DNA of 64,000 nucleotides from Natronomonas gomsonensis (GTDB lineage: Archaea; Halobacteriota; Halobacteria; Halobacteriales; Haloarculaceae), in the NCBI RefSeq assembly GCF_013391635.1, contig NZ_JACAWU010000002.1, positions 1,302,001 through 1,366,000 of the forward strand, written 5' to 3'. Made by a program: the position numbers and the translations under genes. Under the pieces are notes generated by a model. It ran no database searches and was not told the DNA's origin. It was given only the letters and a program-made list of their open reading frames with translations. Of this stretch, positions 35,263 through 43,425 are shown in pieces (position 1 is the first letter of the stretch; each line of letters begins with the position of its first letter).

Positions 35263-36348
35263 TCAGCGACCGTAAAACGGCAGTTCCTCGACTTCCGCTC
35301 GTTTCTCACGACCCCGGACCAACACGTCGAGTTCGGTCCCGGGGTCGGCGTACTCGGTTGGGACGTAACCGAGACCGATGGCGTCGCCCAGCGTCGGACT
35401 CATCGTCCCGCTCGTGACGGTGCCGACGACCTCGCCGTCGACGGCAATGTCGTAGCCGTGACGCGCGATACCGCGTTCCTGTAGGCGGAAGCCGATCAGT
35501 TTCTCCTCGATTCCCGACTCCGCGGCCGCCGCGAGCGCCTCGCGGCCGACGAACTCCGTATCGAGGTCGACGACGAAGCCGATGTCCGCCTCGTAGGGGT
35601 TCCGTGGGTTCTCATCGATGTCGAAGTCCTGTCCGGAGAGCAGAAAGCCCGCCTCCAGTCGAAGCGTATCGCGCGCGCCGAGACCGCAGGGTTGGCAGTC
35701 CAACGCCGACCAGACGGCCTCGGAATCGTCGGCGTCGAACAGCAACTCGACGCCGTCCTCGCCGGTGTAGCCCGTCCGAGCGACGAGACAGTGGACGCCC
35801 GCCACGTCGCGGAGGGCGACGGTGAACCGCGAGATGTCCTCGGGAGCCTCACACAGCTCGCCGAGCAACGAGAGGGCGTCGGGGCCCTGCAGCGCTATCA
35901 TGCCGTACTCCGTCGTCGCGTTCTCGACGGTGGCGTCGAGGCCCCACTCCTCGCAATATTCGACCCAGCGGTCGTGGGCGTCCTCGTCGTGGCCCGCGTT
36001 GGGGATGAACAGGAACTCCGCGTCGTTGGCCTCGGGTAGGCGATAGACCACGGTGTCGTCGATGATATCGCCGGCCTCGTCGGTGATAGCCGAATACTGG
36101 GCGTCGCCGGGGTCGAGCGCCGAAGCGTCGTTGGTCGTCAGACGGTTCATCAGTTCGGTCGAATCGGGGCCGGAGACTTCGATTTCGCCCATATGCGAGA
36201 CGTCGAACTTGCCCGCGGACTCGCGGACGGCCTCGTGTTCGACGGTGATGGAGTCGAACTCGACGGGCATCTCCCAGCCACCGAACTCGGTCAGTTTCGC
36301 CTCCGCCGCGGCGTGCGCCTCGCCGAGCGGCGGCGTTCGAAGGGACAT
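35263..36348 (-). CDS. gcvT: Aminomethyltransferase, glycine cleavage T protein
   Basis: 361 aa. Transfers the methylene from lipoyl-GcvH to the folate carrier. Family blocks: FGGWEMPVEFDSI, FDVSHMGEIEVSG, the folate-contacting Asp in RLTTNDASALDPG, TGYTGEDGVEL, RLEAGFLLSGQD. Upstream of gcvH on the same strand but separated from it by an antisense small gene. Confidence 0.95.
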   Translation of the reverse strand: MSLRTPPLGEAHAAAEAKLTEFGGWEMPVEFDSITVEHEAVRESAGKFDVSHMGEIEVSGPDSTELMNRLTTNDASALDPGDAQYSAITDEAGDIIDDTVVYRLPEANDAEFLFIPNAGHDEDAHDRWVEYCEEWGLDATVENATTEYGMIALQGPDALSLLGELCEAPEDISRFTVALRDVAGVHCLVARTGYTGEDGVELLFDADDSEAVWSALDCQPCGLGARDTLRLEAGFLLSGQDFDIDENPRNPYEADIGFVVDLDTEFVGREALAAAAESGIEEKLIGFRLQERGIARHGYDIAVDGEVVGTVTSGTMSPTLGDAIGLGYVPTEYADPGTELDVLVRGREKRAEVEELPFYGR

Positions 36349-36434
36349 ACTCGACTCCTCGTCGGCCGGGGAGTAAGAAGTTCCCCTCGCCGCCGACCAA
36401 CACCGATTTCACCGCCGGTCGCGGAGAGGCCGTC

Positions 36435-36875
36435 ATGGGACTGCTCGACCGCCTTCGCCCCCGCTCGACCCGCGTCGGTATATTCGTCGACGGGCCGAAC
36501 GTGTTCCGCGAGGAGTTCGACGTCGACCTCGACGAACTCCGGAACATCGCCCGTGGGGAGGGGACGGTCGCCGTCGCCCGTGTCTACGTCGACGAGAACG
36601 CCACCGGCGGGCTGATTCAGGCCGCCGAAGCACGGGGGTTCGAAGTGGTGACGACCAGCGGCGACGTGGACGTGAAACTCGCCGTCGACGCCGTCGAGGC
36701 CGCCGTCGCCGAGCAAATCGATACGGTCGTCGTCGTCTCACGGGACACCGACTTCAAGCCGGTCTTGGAGACGGCGTCGAAACGCGGCCTCCGGACGGTC
36801 GCCGTCGCGCCCGGGACACACGGCCGTTCGGACGCGCTCCGGAACGCCGCCCACGACGAGATTACGCTGGGGTGA
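36435..36875 (+). CDS. NYN-domain protein (TIGR00288 type)
   Basis: 146 aa PIN-like NYN domain, a probable metal-dependent RNase. Acidic catalytic residues lie in VGIFVDGPNVFREEF, GDVDVKLAVDAVEAA and VVVSRDTDFKPVLE. Family members are small archaeal and bacterial proteins (LabA/DUF88-like). No RNA target can be seen from context. Confidence 0.9.
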   Translation: MGLLDRLRPRSTRVGIFVDGPNVFREEFDVDLDELRNIARGEGTVAVARVYVDENATGGLIQAAEARGFEVVTTSGDVDVKLAVDAVEAAVAEQIDTVVVVSRDTDFKPVLETASKRGLRTVAVAPGTHGRSDALRNAAHDEITLG

Positions 36876-36927
36876 AGCGCCGAACGGGAGCGCACGGCTT
36901 TTGGCCGCCCCGCCGCAACGCCTCTCC

Positions 36928-37764
36928 ATGTACGACGGGCCGATTCTCGACAATCACCTCCATCTCGACCCGGTGAACGGCCGCGGCGCCGAGGCCGCCG
37001 CGGAGTTCGCCGAGGTCGGCGGCACGCATCTGAACGTCCTGAACAAGCCATCGTGGCACCTCGTCGGCGAGGTCGACGACGCCGAGGGCTTCCGGGAGAC
37101 GTTCGACCTCACCGTCGAGGTGACCGAAGCGGCCGACGAGATACTCCCCGGGAAAGCGTGGCCCGTTCTCGGGGTCCATCCGGCGTTGATATCCCAGCTC
37201 GTCGACCGCGGCTACGACGCCGAGGCGGCCGCGGAGTTGATGAAGACCGGTATCGACGTTGCCGCCGAGTACGTCGCCGAGGGACCGGCGCTGGCCATCA
37301 AATCCGGTCGGCCGCACTACGACACCAGCGACGCGGTCTGGGCGGCCTCCAACGACGTGATGCGTCACGCCTTCGCCCGCGGCGCCGAGGTCGGCTGTGC
37401 CGTCCAACTGCACACCGAAGGCGGCGAGGAGTTCACGGAAGTGGCCGAGTGGGCCGAAGCCGAGGGGCTGCCCCGCGAGCAGGTGGTCAAACACTACTCG
37501 GAGGGCTACGTCGAGGGGCCGATTCCGAGCGTCATCTGCGACAAGGACGAACTCGAGCGGGCCTGTGGCGGCGACTGGCCCTTCTTCATGGAGACGGACT
37601 TCATCGACGACCCCGACCGCCCCGGGGCCGTCATGGGGCCGAAGACCGTGCCCAGGCGAACCGAGTGGCTCGCCGAAGAGGGCTACTCCGAGGCGCTGTA
37701 CCGGGCCCACGTCGAGACCCCTGCGCGAGTGTACGGCGTCGACACCGAGGCAACACTCCAGTAG
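36928..37764 (+). CDS. TatD-related metal-dependent hydrolase
   Basis: 278 aa from ATG 36928 (MYDGPILDNHLHLDP); an upstream TTG is unlikely. Amidohydrolase-type TIM barrel: H-x-H in DNHLHLDP, the barrel His in VQLHTEGGEE and VVKHYSEG, and Asp in FMETDFIDDP. Haloarchaeal members form a distinct TatD-like branch, so DNase activity should not be assumed. Confidence 0.87.
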   Translation: MYDGPILDNHLHLDPVNGRGAEAAAEFAEVGGTHLNVLNKPSWHLVGEVDDAEGFRETFDLTVEVTEAADEILPGKAWPVLGVHPALISQLVDRGYDAEAAAELMKTGIDVAAEYVAEGPALAIKSGRPHYDTSDAVWAASNDVMRHAFARGAEVGCAVQLHTEGGEEFTEVAEWAEAEGLPREQVVKHYSEGYVEGPIPSVICDKDELERACGGDWPFFMETDFIDDPDRPGAVMGPKTVPRRTEWLAEEGYSEALYRAHVETPARVYGVDTEATLQ

Positions 37765-37821
37765 TCCGTCCTTCACGAGGCCACAAATTTATTCACGTAG
37801 CCGGGTGTCCTCTTGAGTGAT

Positions 37822-38403
37822 ATGTCGTCCAACATCGATGCTGATAGCCTTCCACTGGTCCCCGGTGCCCTCGCCGGTGTCGCCGCGTGGGTTCTCGGAT
37901 ACGTGTTCACGTATCTGCTGGCTGGTACGGATATCCAGCAATCGAACCTCAATCAGATTATCGAGTTCACTGGCGGTGAATCTGCAACGTACGAACTCGT
38001 CGGATGGGTGTTCTACAACGCCCACATGGTGAGCATTACCTACACGAATCTCGGGCCATTCGCTCCGCCAGCGAACTTCATCGGTGGTGAAGACGGGTTC
38101 ACTGCTCTGCTCTACGTGATTCCTCCGGCCCTACTCATTGCCGCGGGGCTCGCCATCAGTCGGTATCAGGGTGCGACAGAGACAAACGACGGCGCGATTG
38201 CCGGCGCACTTGTCGTCCCCGGCTATCTCATAGTGAGCATCGCAGGCACGTTCCTCTTCGAGATTGTTGTCGAGAATGCGACGGGCGGACCGGACCTCAT
38301 TCCCGCCATCTTCCTTGCTGGTCTCGTATACCCCGTCGTCTTCGGGGCTATCGGTGGCGCTATCGGTGGTGCGACCGCCGAGGACGACTCCAGCGGCCTA
38401 TAG
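37822..38403 (+). CDS. Haloarchaeal membrane protein (DUF7978-like)
   Basis: 193 aa, four to five helices, e.g. LVPGALAGVAAWVLGYVFTY, ALLYVIPPALLIAAGLAI and LIVSIAGTFLFEIVV. The last helix is Gly-rich (VVFGAIGGAIGGAT). A TTG at 37813 is an alternative start. AT content is higher than in neighbours. It overlaps the end of the convergent GNAT gene by 6 nt. Function unknown. Confidence 0.72.
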   Translation: MSSNIDADSLPLVPGALAGVAAWVLGYVFTYLLAGTDIQQSNLNQIIEFTGGESATYELVGWVFYNAHMVSITYTNLGPFAPPANFIGGEDGFTALLYVIPPALLIAAGLAISRYQGATETNDGAIAGALVVPGYLIVSIAGTFLFEIVVENATGGPDLIPAIFLAGLVYPVVFGAIGGAIGGATAEDDSSGL

Positions 38404-38895
38404 CTCCCGGGCGACGATTTCGCCCCACGGCTCGAACCCCAACTTCTCGTAGAAGGCGTAGGCCCGTTCGTTGTCCGGGTCCACGTCGAGCAACAGCCTG
38501 TCCAGCGGGAGGTCCTGTTCGGTCGCGAGGCCGACGGCGGACTCCAGCAGCGCCTCGGCGACGCCGCTGCCGCGATACGCCGCGTCGAGATACAGTTCGT
38601 TGACGACGGCGGCGTCCCAGACGAAGGCGAGTCGCTCGGGAAGGACGAAGACGTAGCCGACCGCCTCGCCGTCGGCGACCACCAACGTCACGCAGCGCTC
38701 GTCGTCGGCGACACAGCGGTCGACCCACGCCAGCCACTCGCGTCGGTACTCGTCGGTGAGTTTGGACTCGTAGGTGGCGGCCTTCTCCTCGCCGCCTTCG
38801 GCACCGAGTCCGGTCTCGAACGCCCGTTTGAGTTCCCACAGTGCCTCTCGGTCGGTTTCGGGGTCGTACGGCCGGAGGGTCGGCTCCTCAGTCAT
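38398..38895 (-). CDS. GNAT family N-acetyltransferase
   Basis: 165 aa from ATG 38895 (MTEEPTLRPYDPETDREALW). Acetyl-CoA pyrophosphate loop AAYRGSGVAEALL, then ERAYAFYEKLGFEPWGE, the classical GNAT C-terminal signature. Substrate not predictable. Overlaps the start of the upstream membrane hydrolase gene by 8 nt, so it is the last gene of a three-gene operon. Confidence 0.9.
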   Translation of the reverse strand: MTEEPTLRPYDPETDREALWELKRAFETGLGAEGGEEKAATYESKLTDEYRREWLAWVDRCVADDERCVTLVVADGEAVGYVFVLPERLAFVWDAAVVNELYLDAAYRGSGVAEALLESAVGLATEQDLPLDRLLLDVDPDNERAYAFYEKLGFEPWGEIVAREL

Positions 38896-39562
38896 CGTCC
38901 CGTTCCGACGGGAGCGGCGACTGTAGCTTCTTCGCGACGAGCGTGAACGCACCGAGGACGATGAGATACAGCTGCCACCCCTGGACCGCGATGGGCGCCC
39001 GTCGGTCGACGGTCTCCGGTTCGGGGTCCGGCGAGGGGTCGACCGGGCTGGAGACGTGGGTGTTCCCGGTCGTCCCGCCCTGTCCGGCATCGACCGACTG
39101 CTGGCCCGTCTCGGGGTCGGTCGTCACCTCGATGAACGTCTGGGTGAATCCCTCGGCCGTCGAGAAGAACGCCTCGCCGTCGAGATTGAAGAAGCGGTCC
39201 GTAATCGGGTAAAAGAGGTTGATTCCGTCGAGGTGGGCCCAGTCGAAGAGCATGTGTGCGAAGGTGTGGACGAACAGGCCGATCCACACGAGCCGGACGC
39301 CGCGGGCACCGAAGCGCTCGCGGAGCCACGACGACTCCCGCGTCGTGTCCCACAACAGGACCGGCACTGCGACGGCGGTGAACACGAGGTTGTGCAACAG
39401 CGCCCGGTGGGCGCCGTCGAGGAACCATCCCGCGAACGTGTCGATTTCCGGCGCGAGGACGACCGCGAGGACGAACACGAGCGCCCGCCGGTCGTAGAAT
39501 TCCCCGAGGAGGCCGACGGCGAGGCAGAACGCGACCGCAGCGTGGACGACGGTCGACGGCAT
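38888..39562 (-). CDS. YdjM/DUF457-type membrane-bound metal-dependent hydrolase
   Basis: 224 aa, several helices. The metal-ligand pattern of the family is present: N-terminal VVHAAVAF, APEIDTF, HRALLHN and LFVHTFAHMLFDW. A ~45-residue Thr/Pro/Asp loop (around QSVDAGQGGTTGNTH) precedes the last helix. ATGA overlap with its paralogue upstream. Substrate unknown, probably a lipid or phosphoester in the membrane. Confidence 0.82.
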   Translation of the reverse strand: MPSTVVHAAVAFCLAVGLLGEFYDRRALVFVLAVVLAPEIDTFAGWFLDGAHRALLHNLVFTAVAVPVLLWDTTRESSWLRERFGARGVRLVWIGLFVHTFAHMLFDWAHLDGINLFYPITDRFFNLDGEAFFSTAEGFTQTFIEVTTDPETGQQSVDAGQGGTTGNTHVSSPVDPSPDPEPETVDRRAPIAVQGWQLYLIVLGAFTLVAKKLQSPLPSERDDD

Positions 39563-40203
39563 CAGTCACCCCCTCCATCGAGGAGTCGTTTCGCGGGCGC
39601 GGCGGCCGCCGCGGTGATGACGACGACGAGTTGCCACCCGGAATCGACGACCCGGAGGCGGCGGGCTACGTCGCCGTCGGCCGCCGCCGAGGGATTGAGC
39701 CACGTCTCGACGTGGTGGGTTTCGGTCGTTCCGGGCGAGGCCACTTCTAGCCAGCCGTCGCCCCACTCGACGTACGTCTGGACGACCCCCTCCTGTGTCG
39801 AGAGGACGAGTTTGCCCGTAATCGAGTAGTACCGGTCCGACAGCGGGTACAGCGCGGCGGCACTGTCGATGTTGAACAAATCGAGGCCGATGCCGGCGAC
39901 GGCGTAGGCGGCGACGGCGACCCACGCGACGCGGACGCCGTACCAGCCGTACCGCCGGCGGAGCCACGAGGATTCCCGGCGTTCGGTGTCGTAGTAGAGC
40001 GCGACGGCGGCGGCCGCCGGAACGAACGCGGAGTGTAGCAGGGCGTTGGTCACGCCCGGGACGAGGAGGCTGACCGCAGCGTCGAGGTCCGGAACCGCGG
40101 CCGCGAGAGCGACGAGGGCCAGCGATCGCCGGTCGAAGACCGGGCCGAGCAGCGCGACACCGATGAGGACGCCGACGGCGACGGTGACGAGAGTCGGCGG
40201 CAT
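39562..40203 (-). CDS. Paralogous membrane hydrolase-like protein lacking His ligands
   Basis: 213 aa from ATG 40203 (MPPTLVTVAVGVLIGVALLG). Clearly a duplicate of the next gene: shared RRESSWLRRRYG.YGVR, YPLSDRYYSITGK.VLSTQEG and PDLDAAV. The H-x3-H motif of the sister protein is replaced by AAYAVAGIGLDLF, so a metal site is probably lost. The two are coupled by ATGA, suggesting a heteromeric complex with one active and one structural subunit. Confidence 0.75.
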   Translation of the reverse strand: MPPTLVTVAVGVLIGVALLGPVFDRRSLALVALAAAVPDLDAAVSLLVPGVTNALLHSAFVPAAAAVALYYDTERRESSWLRRRYGWYGVRVAWVAVAAYAVAGIGLDLFNIDSAAALYPLSDRYYSITGKLVLSTQEGVVQTYVEWGDGWLEVASPGTTETHHVETWLNPSAAADGDVARRLRVVDSGWQLVVVITAAAAAPAKRLLDGGGD

Positions 40204-40315
40204 TGCCGGGGCGTAGTGCTCGGGGGGCTTAACAGTAGTTGCTGTGCGCACACGCCGTTCCCAGCCACCGGGAACTGCCAGCGGTGGATATACGTCAAGC
40301 GAGCCTACTTCAAGT

Positions 40316-41044
40316 ATGCTATCCGACGACGTAGCCATCGTCACGGGCGGGTCGATGGGTATCGGGAAGGCCATCGCAGCGGAGTACCTCGAACAGGGCG
40401 CGGACGTGGTCGTCGCCGACATCGACGACGATGCCGGGGCGGAAACCGCCGCCGACATCGGGGCCGAGTACAGACACTGCAACGTCCGCGAGTACGAACA
40501 AGTCGAGTCGCTGGTGGCGGGCGTCGCCGACGACTACGGACGACTCGACATCATGGTGAACAACGCCGGCGTCGGCAGTGAGTCGAAACTCGAAGCGATG
40601 AGCCTCGAGGAGTGGCGCACCGTCATCGAGACGAACCTCGACGGCGTGATGCACGGCGCGAAAGCGGCGCTCCCGTATCTCCTCGAGTCGGAGGGCTGTA
40701 TCATAAACATCGAATCCATCTACGGACTGCGCGGCGGGAAGGGAGCAGCCGCCTACTCGGCGTCGAAGGGCGGCGTGGTGAACTTCACACAACAGGTCGC
40801 CGTCGATTACGCACCCGACAACGTTCGCGTCAACGGCATCTGTCCGGGGTTCGTCCGGACGCCGATGACCGACGAACTCCTCGACGAAGAGCGGTTCTAC
40901 GAGTTTCTCAAGGCCCGGACGCCGATGGAACGACCGGCCGACCCCGAAGAGATAGCGCCGCTGGCGGCGTTTCTCGCCTCCGACGGGGCGTCATACATTA
41001 CGGGGGCGAACATCCCGGTCGACGGCGGCTGGACCGCCTTCTGA
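40316..41044 (+). CDS. SDR family dehydrogenase (3-oxoacyl/glucose-type)
   Basis: 242 aa from ATG 40316 (MLSDDVAIVTGGSMGIGKA). Motifs TGGSMGIG, NNAGVGSESK, catalytic Ser in INIESIYGL and YSASKGG, and the C-terminal GANIPVDGGWT. Asp in VVADIDDDAG favours NAD. An upstream in-frame start at 40244 is unlikely. A TATA-like ggatatacg lies near 40290. Confidence 0.9.
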   Translation: MLSDDVAIVTGGSMGIGKAIAAEYLEQGADVVVADIDDDAGAETAADIGAEYRHCNVREYEQVESLVAGVADDYGRLDIMVNNAGVGSESKLEAMSLEEWRTVIETNLDGVMHGAKAALPYLLESEGCIINIESIYGLRGGKGAAAYSASKGGVVNFTQQVAVDYAPDNVRVNGICPGFVRTPMTDELLDEERFYEFLKARTPMERPADPEEIAPLAAFLASDGASYITGANIPVDGGWTAF

Positions 41045-41064
41045 AGGCCCGCTCCGGCCGTCGT

Positions 41065-41520
41065 TCACTCGACTTCGATGTCGACTTCGTGTGCGTCCTC
41101 GGCGGCTACCTTCGGCAGCGTAACGGTCAGCGTACCGTTCTTCATGGTGGCTGTCACGCCATCGGCATCGACGTCGCCCGGGAGCCGAACCGACCGGTTC
41201 ACCGATTCGCGTCGGCGTTCGCGCCGGACGTACCGGCCCTCGGATTCCGCTTCGGTCGTTTCCTCGTGGTCGGCGTCGATACGGAGCGTGTGGTCCGTCA
41301 CCTGAACGTCGACCTCGTCACTGTCGAATCCCGGTAGGTCGGCGGTCACGACGAACGTCTCGTCGTGTTCGACGATATCGACGGCCATCCGAGAGACCCC
41401 GAGTGACAGCCGACTGAACGGTTCGGCTGTCCCCAGTTCTCTCGACGTGTCGTCGAACTGCTCGCTCAGCTGGTTGAAGAAGCGTTCCAACTCGGTGAAT
41501 GGGTTGATTCGTGTCGTCAT
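41065..41520 (-). CDS. Small heat-shock protein, Hsp20/alpha-crystallin
   Basis: 151 aa. Short N-terminal arm (INPFTELERFFNQLSEQF), alpha-crystallin domain from MAVDIVEHDETFVVTADLPG to NGTLTVTLPKV, and an acidic tail. The C-terminal I-x-I motif is modified (VDIEVE). ATP-independent holdase. Upstream is a 20-bp dyad (41578-41597). Confidence 0.93.
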   Translation of the reverse strand: MTTRINPFTELERFFNQLSEQFDDTSRELGTAEPFSRLSLGVSRMAVDIVEHDETFVVTADLPGFDSDEVDVQVTDHTLRIDADHEETTEAESEGRYVRRERRRESVNRSVRLPGDVDADGVTATMKNGTLTVTLPKVAAEDAHEVDIEVE

Positions 41521-41577
41521 CGTCTCCCGAACGAAGATTGGCCGTCTGGCGACATGTAGCCGAACGCCCGTTCCCAG

Positions 41578-41597
41578 GGAGTGAGAACACTCACTCC
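41578..41597. promoter_or_regulatory. Perfect 8-bp dyad upstream of hsp20
   Basis: GGAGTGAG-AACA-CTCACTCC. It covers the stop codon of the XRE gene and lies about 58-77 bp before the hsp20 start. It could be a terminator hairpin for the XRE operon or an operator for hsp20; no T-tract follows it. Confidence 0.5.
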
Positions 41598-41782
41598 GGT
41601 TCGAAGATGTCCTCGATAGCGCAGTCGAAGTGCTCGGCGAGGGCGAAGGCCAACTCCAGGGATGGGTCGTACCGTTCCCGTTCGATGGCGTTGATTGTCT
41701 GTCTGGTCACGTCGACGGCTGCCGCGAGGTCCGCCTGGCTCTCGTCGCGGTCGGCGCGGCGCTCCTTGAGGTCGTTTTTCAT
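41591..41782 (-). CDS. XRE-family HTH regulator
   Basis: 63 aa from ATG 41782 (MKNDLKERRADRDESQADLA). Whole protein is one HTH_XRE domain of the YozG/YgzD kind: SQADLAAAVDVTRQTINAIE then YDPSLELAFALAEHFDCAIEDIFE. It overlaps the upstream membrane gene by 4 nt and is the last gene of a three-gene operon that begins at the GTAAAG palindromes, which it may bind. Confidence 0.9.
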   Translation of the reverse strand: MKNDLKERRADRDESQADLAAAVDVTRQTINAIERERYDPSLELAFALAEHFDCAIEDIFEPE

Positions 41783-42180
41783 CGGTATCGGTGGTAGCCG
41801 AGCGCGAGCAGGTAGACGGCGTAGACGGCGGCAGTCGCGAAGGCGACGGCGGTGCTGGCCGGCCCCCACGAAAATTGCCCGGTCGCCGACAGCGCGACCA
41901 GCGAGGGGTAGACGATGGCCGACAGCCAGCCGAACAGCGTCAGCGTCGTCCCGGCGGCCTTTCGGGCGATTTCGTCGTCGCGTTCGTCGAACAGCCGCAC
42001 GTCCGTGACGGCCGGCAGCGAGAACACCGTCACGAGCCCGAGGGCGTAGACGGCGATGCCGACGAACGGTACCTCGAAGACCACCCCGAAAGCGAGGGCG
42101 AACGCGGCAAGCAGGGTGAGTCCGAACGTCGTGCGTCTGTACGTCGTGGGGTCGAACCGTATCGTTGTGGTGGAGTTCAT
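41779..42180 (-). CDS. DUF2178-like membrane protein
   Basis: 133 aa from ATG 42180 (MNSTTTIRFDPTTYRR). Four helices in pairs with a charged loop RLFDERDDEIARKAAGTTL, the DER.DEI pattern typical of DUF2178 proteins usually found beside small XRE regulators. Downstream overlaps the XRE gene (ATGA). Function unknown, probably sensing or immunity-type membrane module. Confidence 0.78.
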   Translation of the reverse strand: MNSTTTIRFDPTTYRRTTFGLTLLAAFALAFGVVFEVPFVGIAVYALGLVTVFSLPAVTDVRLFDERDDEIARKAAGTTLTLFGWLSAIVYPSLVALSATGQFSWGPASTAVAFATAAVYAVYLLALGYHRYR

Positions 42181-42190
42181 CGTCGAAGTA

Positions 42191-42604
42191 TCAAGAGCGG
42201 ATGCGAACCACGATGGAGGCGAGCATGTAGACGCCGAACATCGCGGCGTAGCCGTACAGTGCGCCGAGGGCGAGTGACGGTACCTCGTAGCCGGCATCGA
42301 GGGCCGCCGGGAGTGCCGGGCCAACGAGTATCAACACCGCACCGACGGCGCCGAAAGTGGCCCTCATTGCCTCGGCTTCCAGTGCCTCGTGTCGTTCGTC
42401 GTACAGCGTGACCGAACTGCCCTTCCAGACGCCGAGGAATCCGAGGAAGCCGACCCAGTAGATACCGAGGGCTGCCAGCGGTGCGTCTACTCGAAGGCCG
42501 GCGATGTAGCCGACGAACCCGACGGCCAGAAACCCGTACATCGCGATTCGATACCGGCGTGGACTGGAGGAGCGATTCGTCGTTGGGGACGTGTTCGCTG
42601 TCAT
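42191..42604 (-). CDS. DUF2178-like membrane protein, paralogue
   Basis: 137 aa. Same four-helix layout with loop TLYDERHEALEAEAMRATF corresponding to the DER.DEI loop of the next gene. First gene of the operon; its start lies 12 nt from the first GTAAAG half-site. Confidence 0.75.
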   Translation of the reverse strand: MTANTSPTTNRSSSPRRYRIAMYGFLAVGFVGYIAGLRVDAPLAALGIYWVGFLGFLGVWKGSSVTLYDERHEALEAEAMRATFGAVGAVLILVGPALPAALDAGYEVPSLALGALYGYAAMFGVYMLASIVVRIRS

Positions 42605-42615
42605 GGGTGGAGGGT

Positions 42616-42664
42616 GTAAAGCATCACTTCCGTAAAGCTCGCTTTACAGTAAAGTGTACTTTAC
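42616..42664. promoter_or_regulatory. Tandem GTAAAG palindromes, probable operator
   Basis: Two perfect 16-bp dyads in tandem: GTAAAGCTCGCTTTAC (42632-42647) and GTAAAGTGTACTTTAC (42649-42664), with a third half-site GTAAAG at 42616-42621 whose right arm is degenerate. Spacing is 16-17 bp. The block fills the 89-bp gap between the divergent membrane/XRE operon and the HTH gene at 42694, so it should control both. Confidence 0.8.
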
Positions 42665-42693
42665 ACACCCACTTAATTCCTTCGGGCAGCCTT

Positions 42694-43425
42694 ATGCCCC
42701 GCCGTCTACTCCCTCAGGGCATGCGCGACCCACGGGAGGAACTCGCCGAGCGCATCGCCGGCGAGGTGACGCTCTCAGAAGAGCCCGGCGCGACCATACG
42801 GAAGTGGCGCGAGGAGTTCGACGTGGCACAGACGACGCTCGCCGACGAACTCGAAGTCTCGGCGTCGGTCGTCTCCGACTACGAGAGCGGCCGCCGGGAG
42901 AACCCGGGAATCGGTATCGTTCGACGAGTCGTCGAGGGCCTGCTCGCCGTCGACGAGCGTCGCGGCGGCGACCGCGTCCGCCAACACGCCCGCGTCATCT
43001 CCGCTGGCTTCGAATCCGACGTGGTGTACGACCTCCGGGAGTACCCCGTAACGGTGCCGACCGACCGACTGTACGGCGCCATCGACGCCGAGGAGGTCGT
43101 CGCCGGCCGGGCCGACACCGTCGCTGGCCACACCGTCATCAACAGCGTCGAAGCCATCAAACGCCTCTCCAGCGAGGAGTTCTACCGCCTGTACGGCCAG
43201 TCGACGAACCGCGCGCTCGTGTTCACGAACGTCACGCGCGGGGAGTCGCCGCTGGTCGCACTGCGGGTGGTCACGCCGACACCGTCGGCGGTCGTCCTTC
43301 ACGGTCTCAATGAGGAGAATCTCTGGGAGCACGCGCCGGCACTCGCGCAAGCCGACGGCGTCTCGCTTGCGACGACGACGAAACCGCTCGAAGAACTGCT
43401 CGATTCCCTGCGGGAGTTCCCCTAG
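42694..43425 (+). CDS. XRE-type HTH transcriptional regulator
   Basis: 243 aa from ATG 42694; ATG 42721 (MRDPREELAERIAGEVTLSE) is also possible. HTH at residues ~30-75: IRKWREEFDVAQTTLADELE and SASVVSDYESGRRENPG. The long C-terminal part (VVYDLREYPVTVP, EEFYRLYGQSTNRALVFTN) is an effector-like domain known in haloarchaeal regulators with no assigned ligand. Divergent from the membrane/XRE operon over the GTAAAG dyads. Confidence 0.87.
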   Translation: MPRRLLPQGMRDPREELAERIAGEVTLSEEPGATIRKWREEFDVAQTTLADELEVSASVVSDYESGRRENPGIGIVRRVVEGLLAVDERRGGDRVRQHARVISAGFESDVVYDLREYPVTVPTDRLYGAIDAEEVVAGRADTVAGHTVINSVEAIKRLSSEEFYRLYGQSTNRALVFTNVTRGESPLVALRVVTPTPSAVVLHGLNEENLWEHAPALAQADGVSLATTTKPLEELLDSLREFP

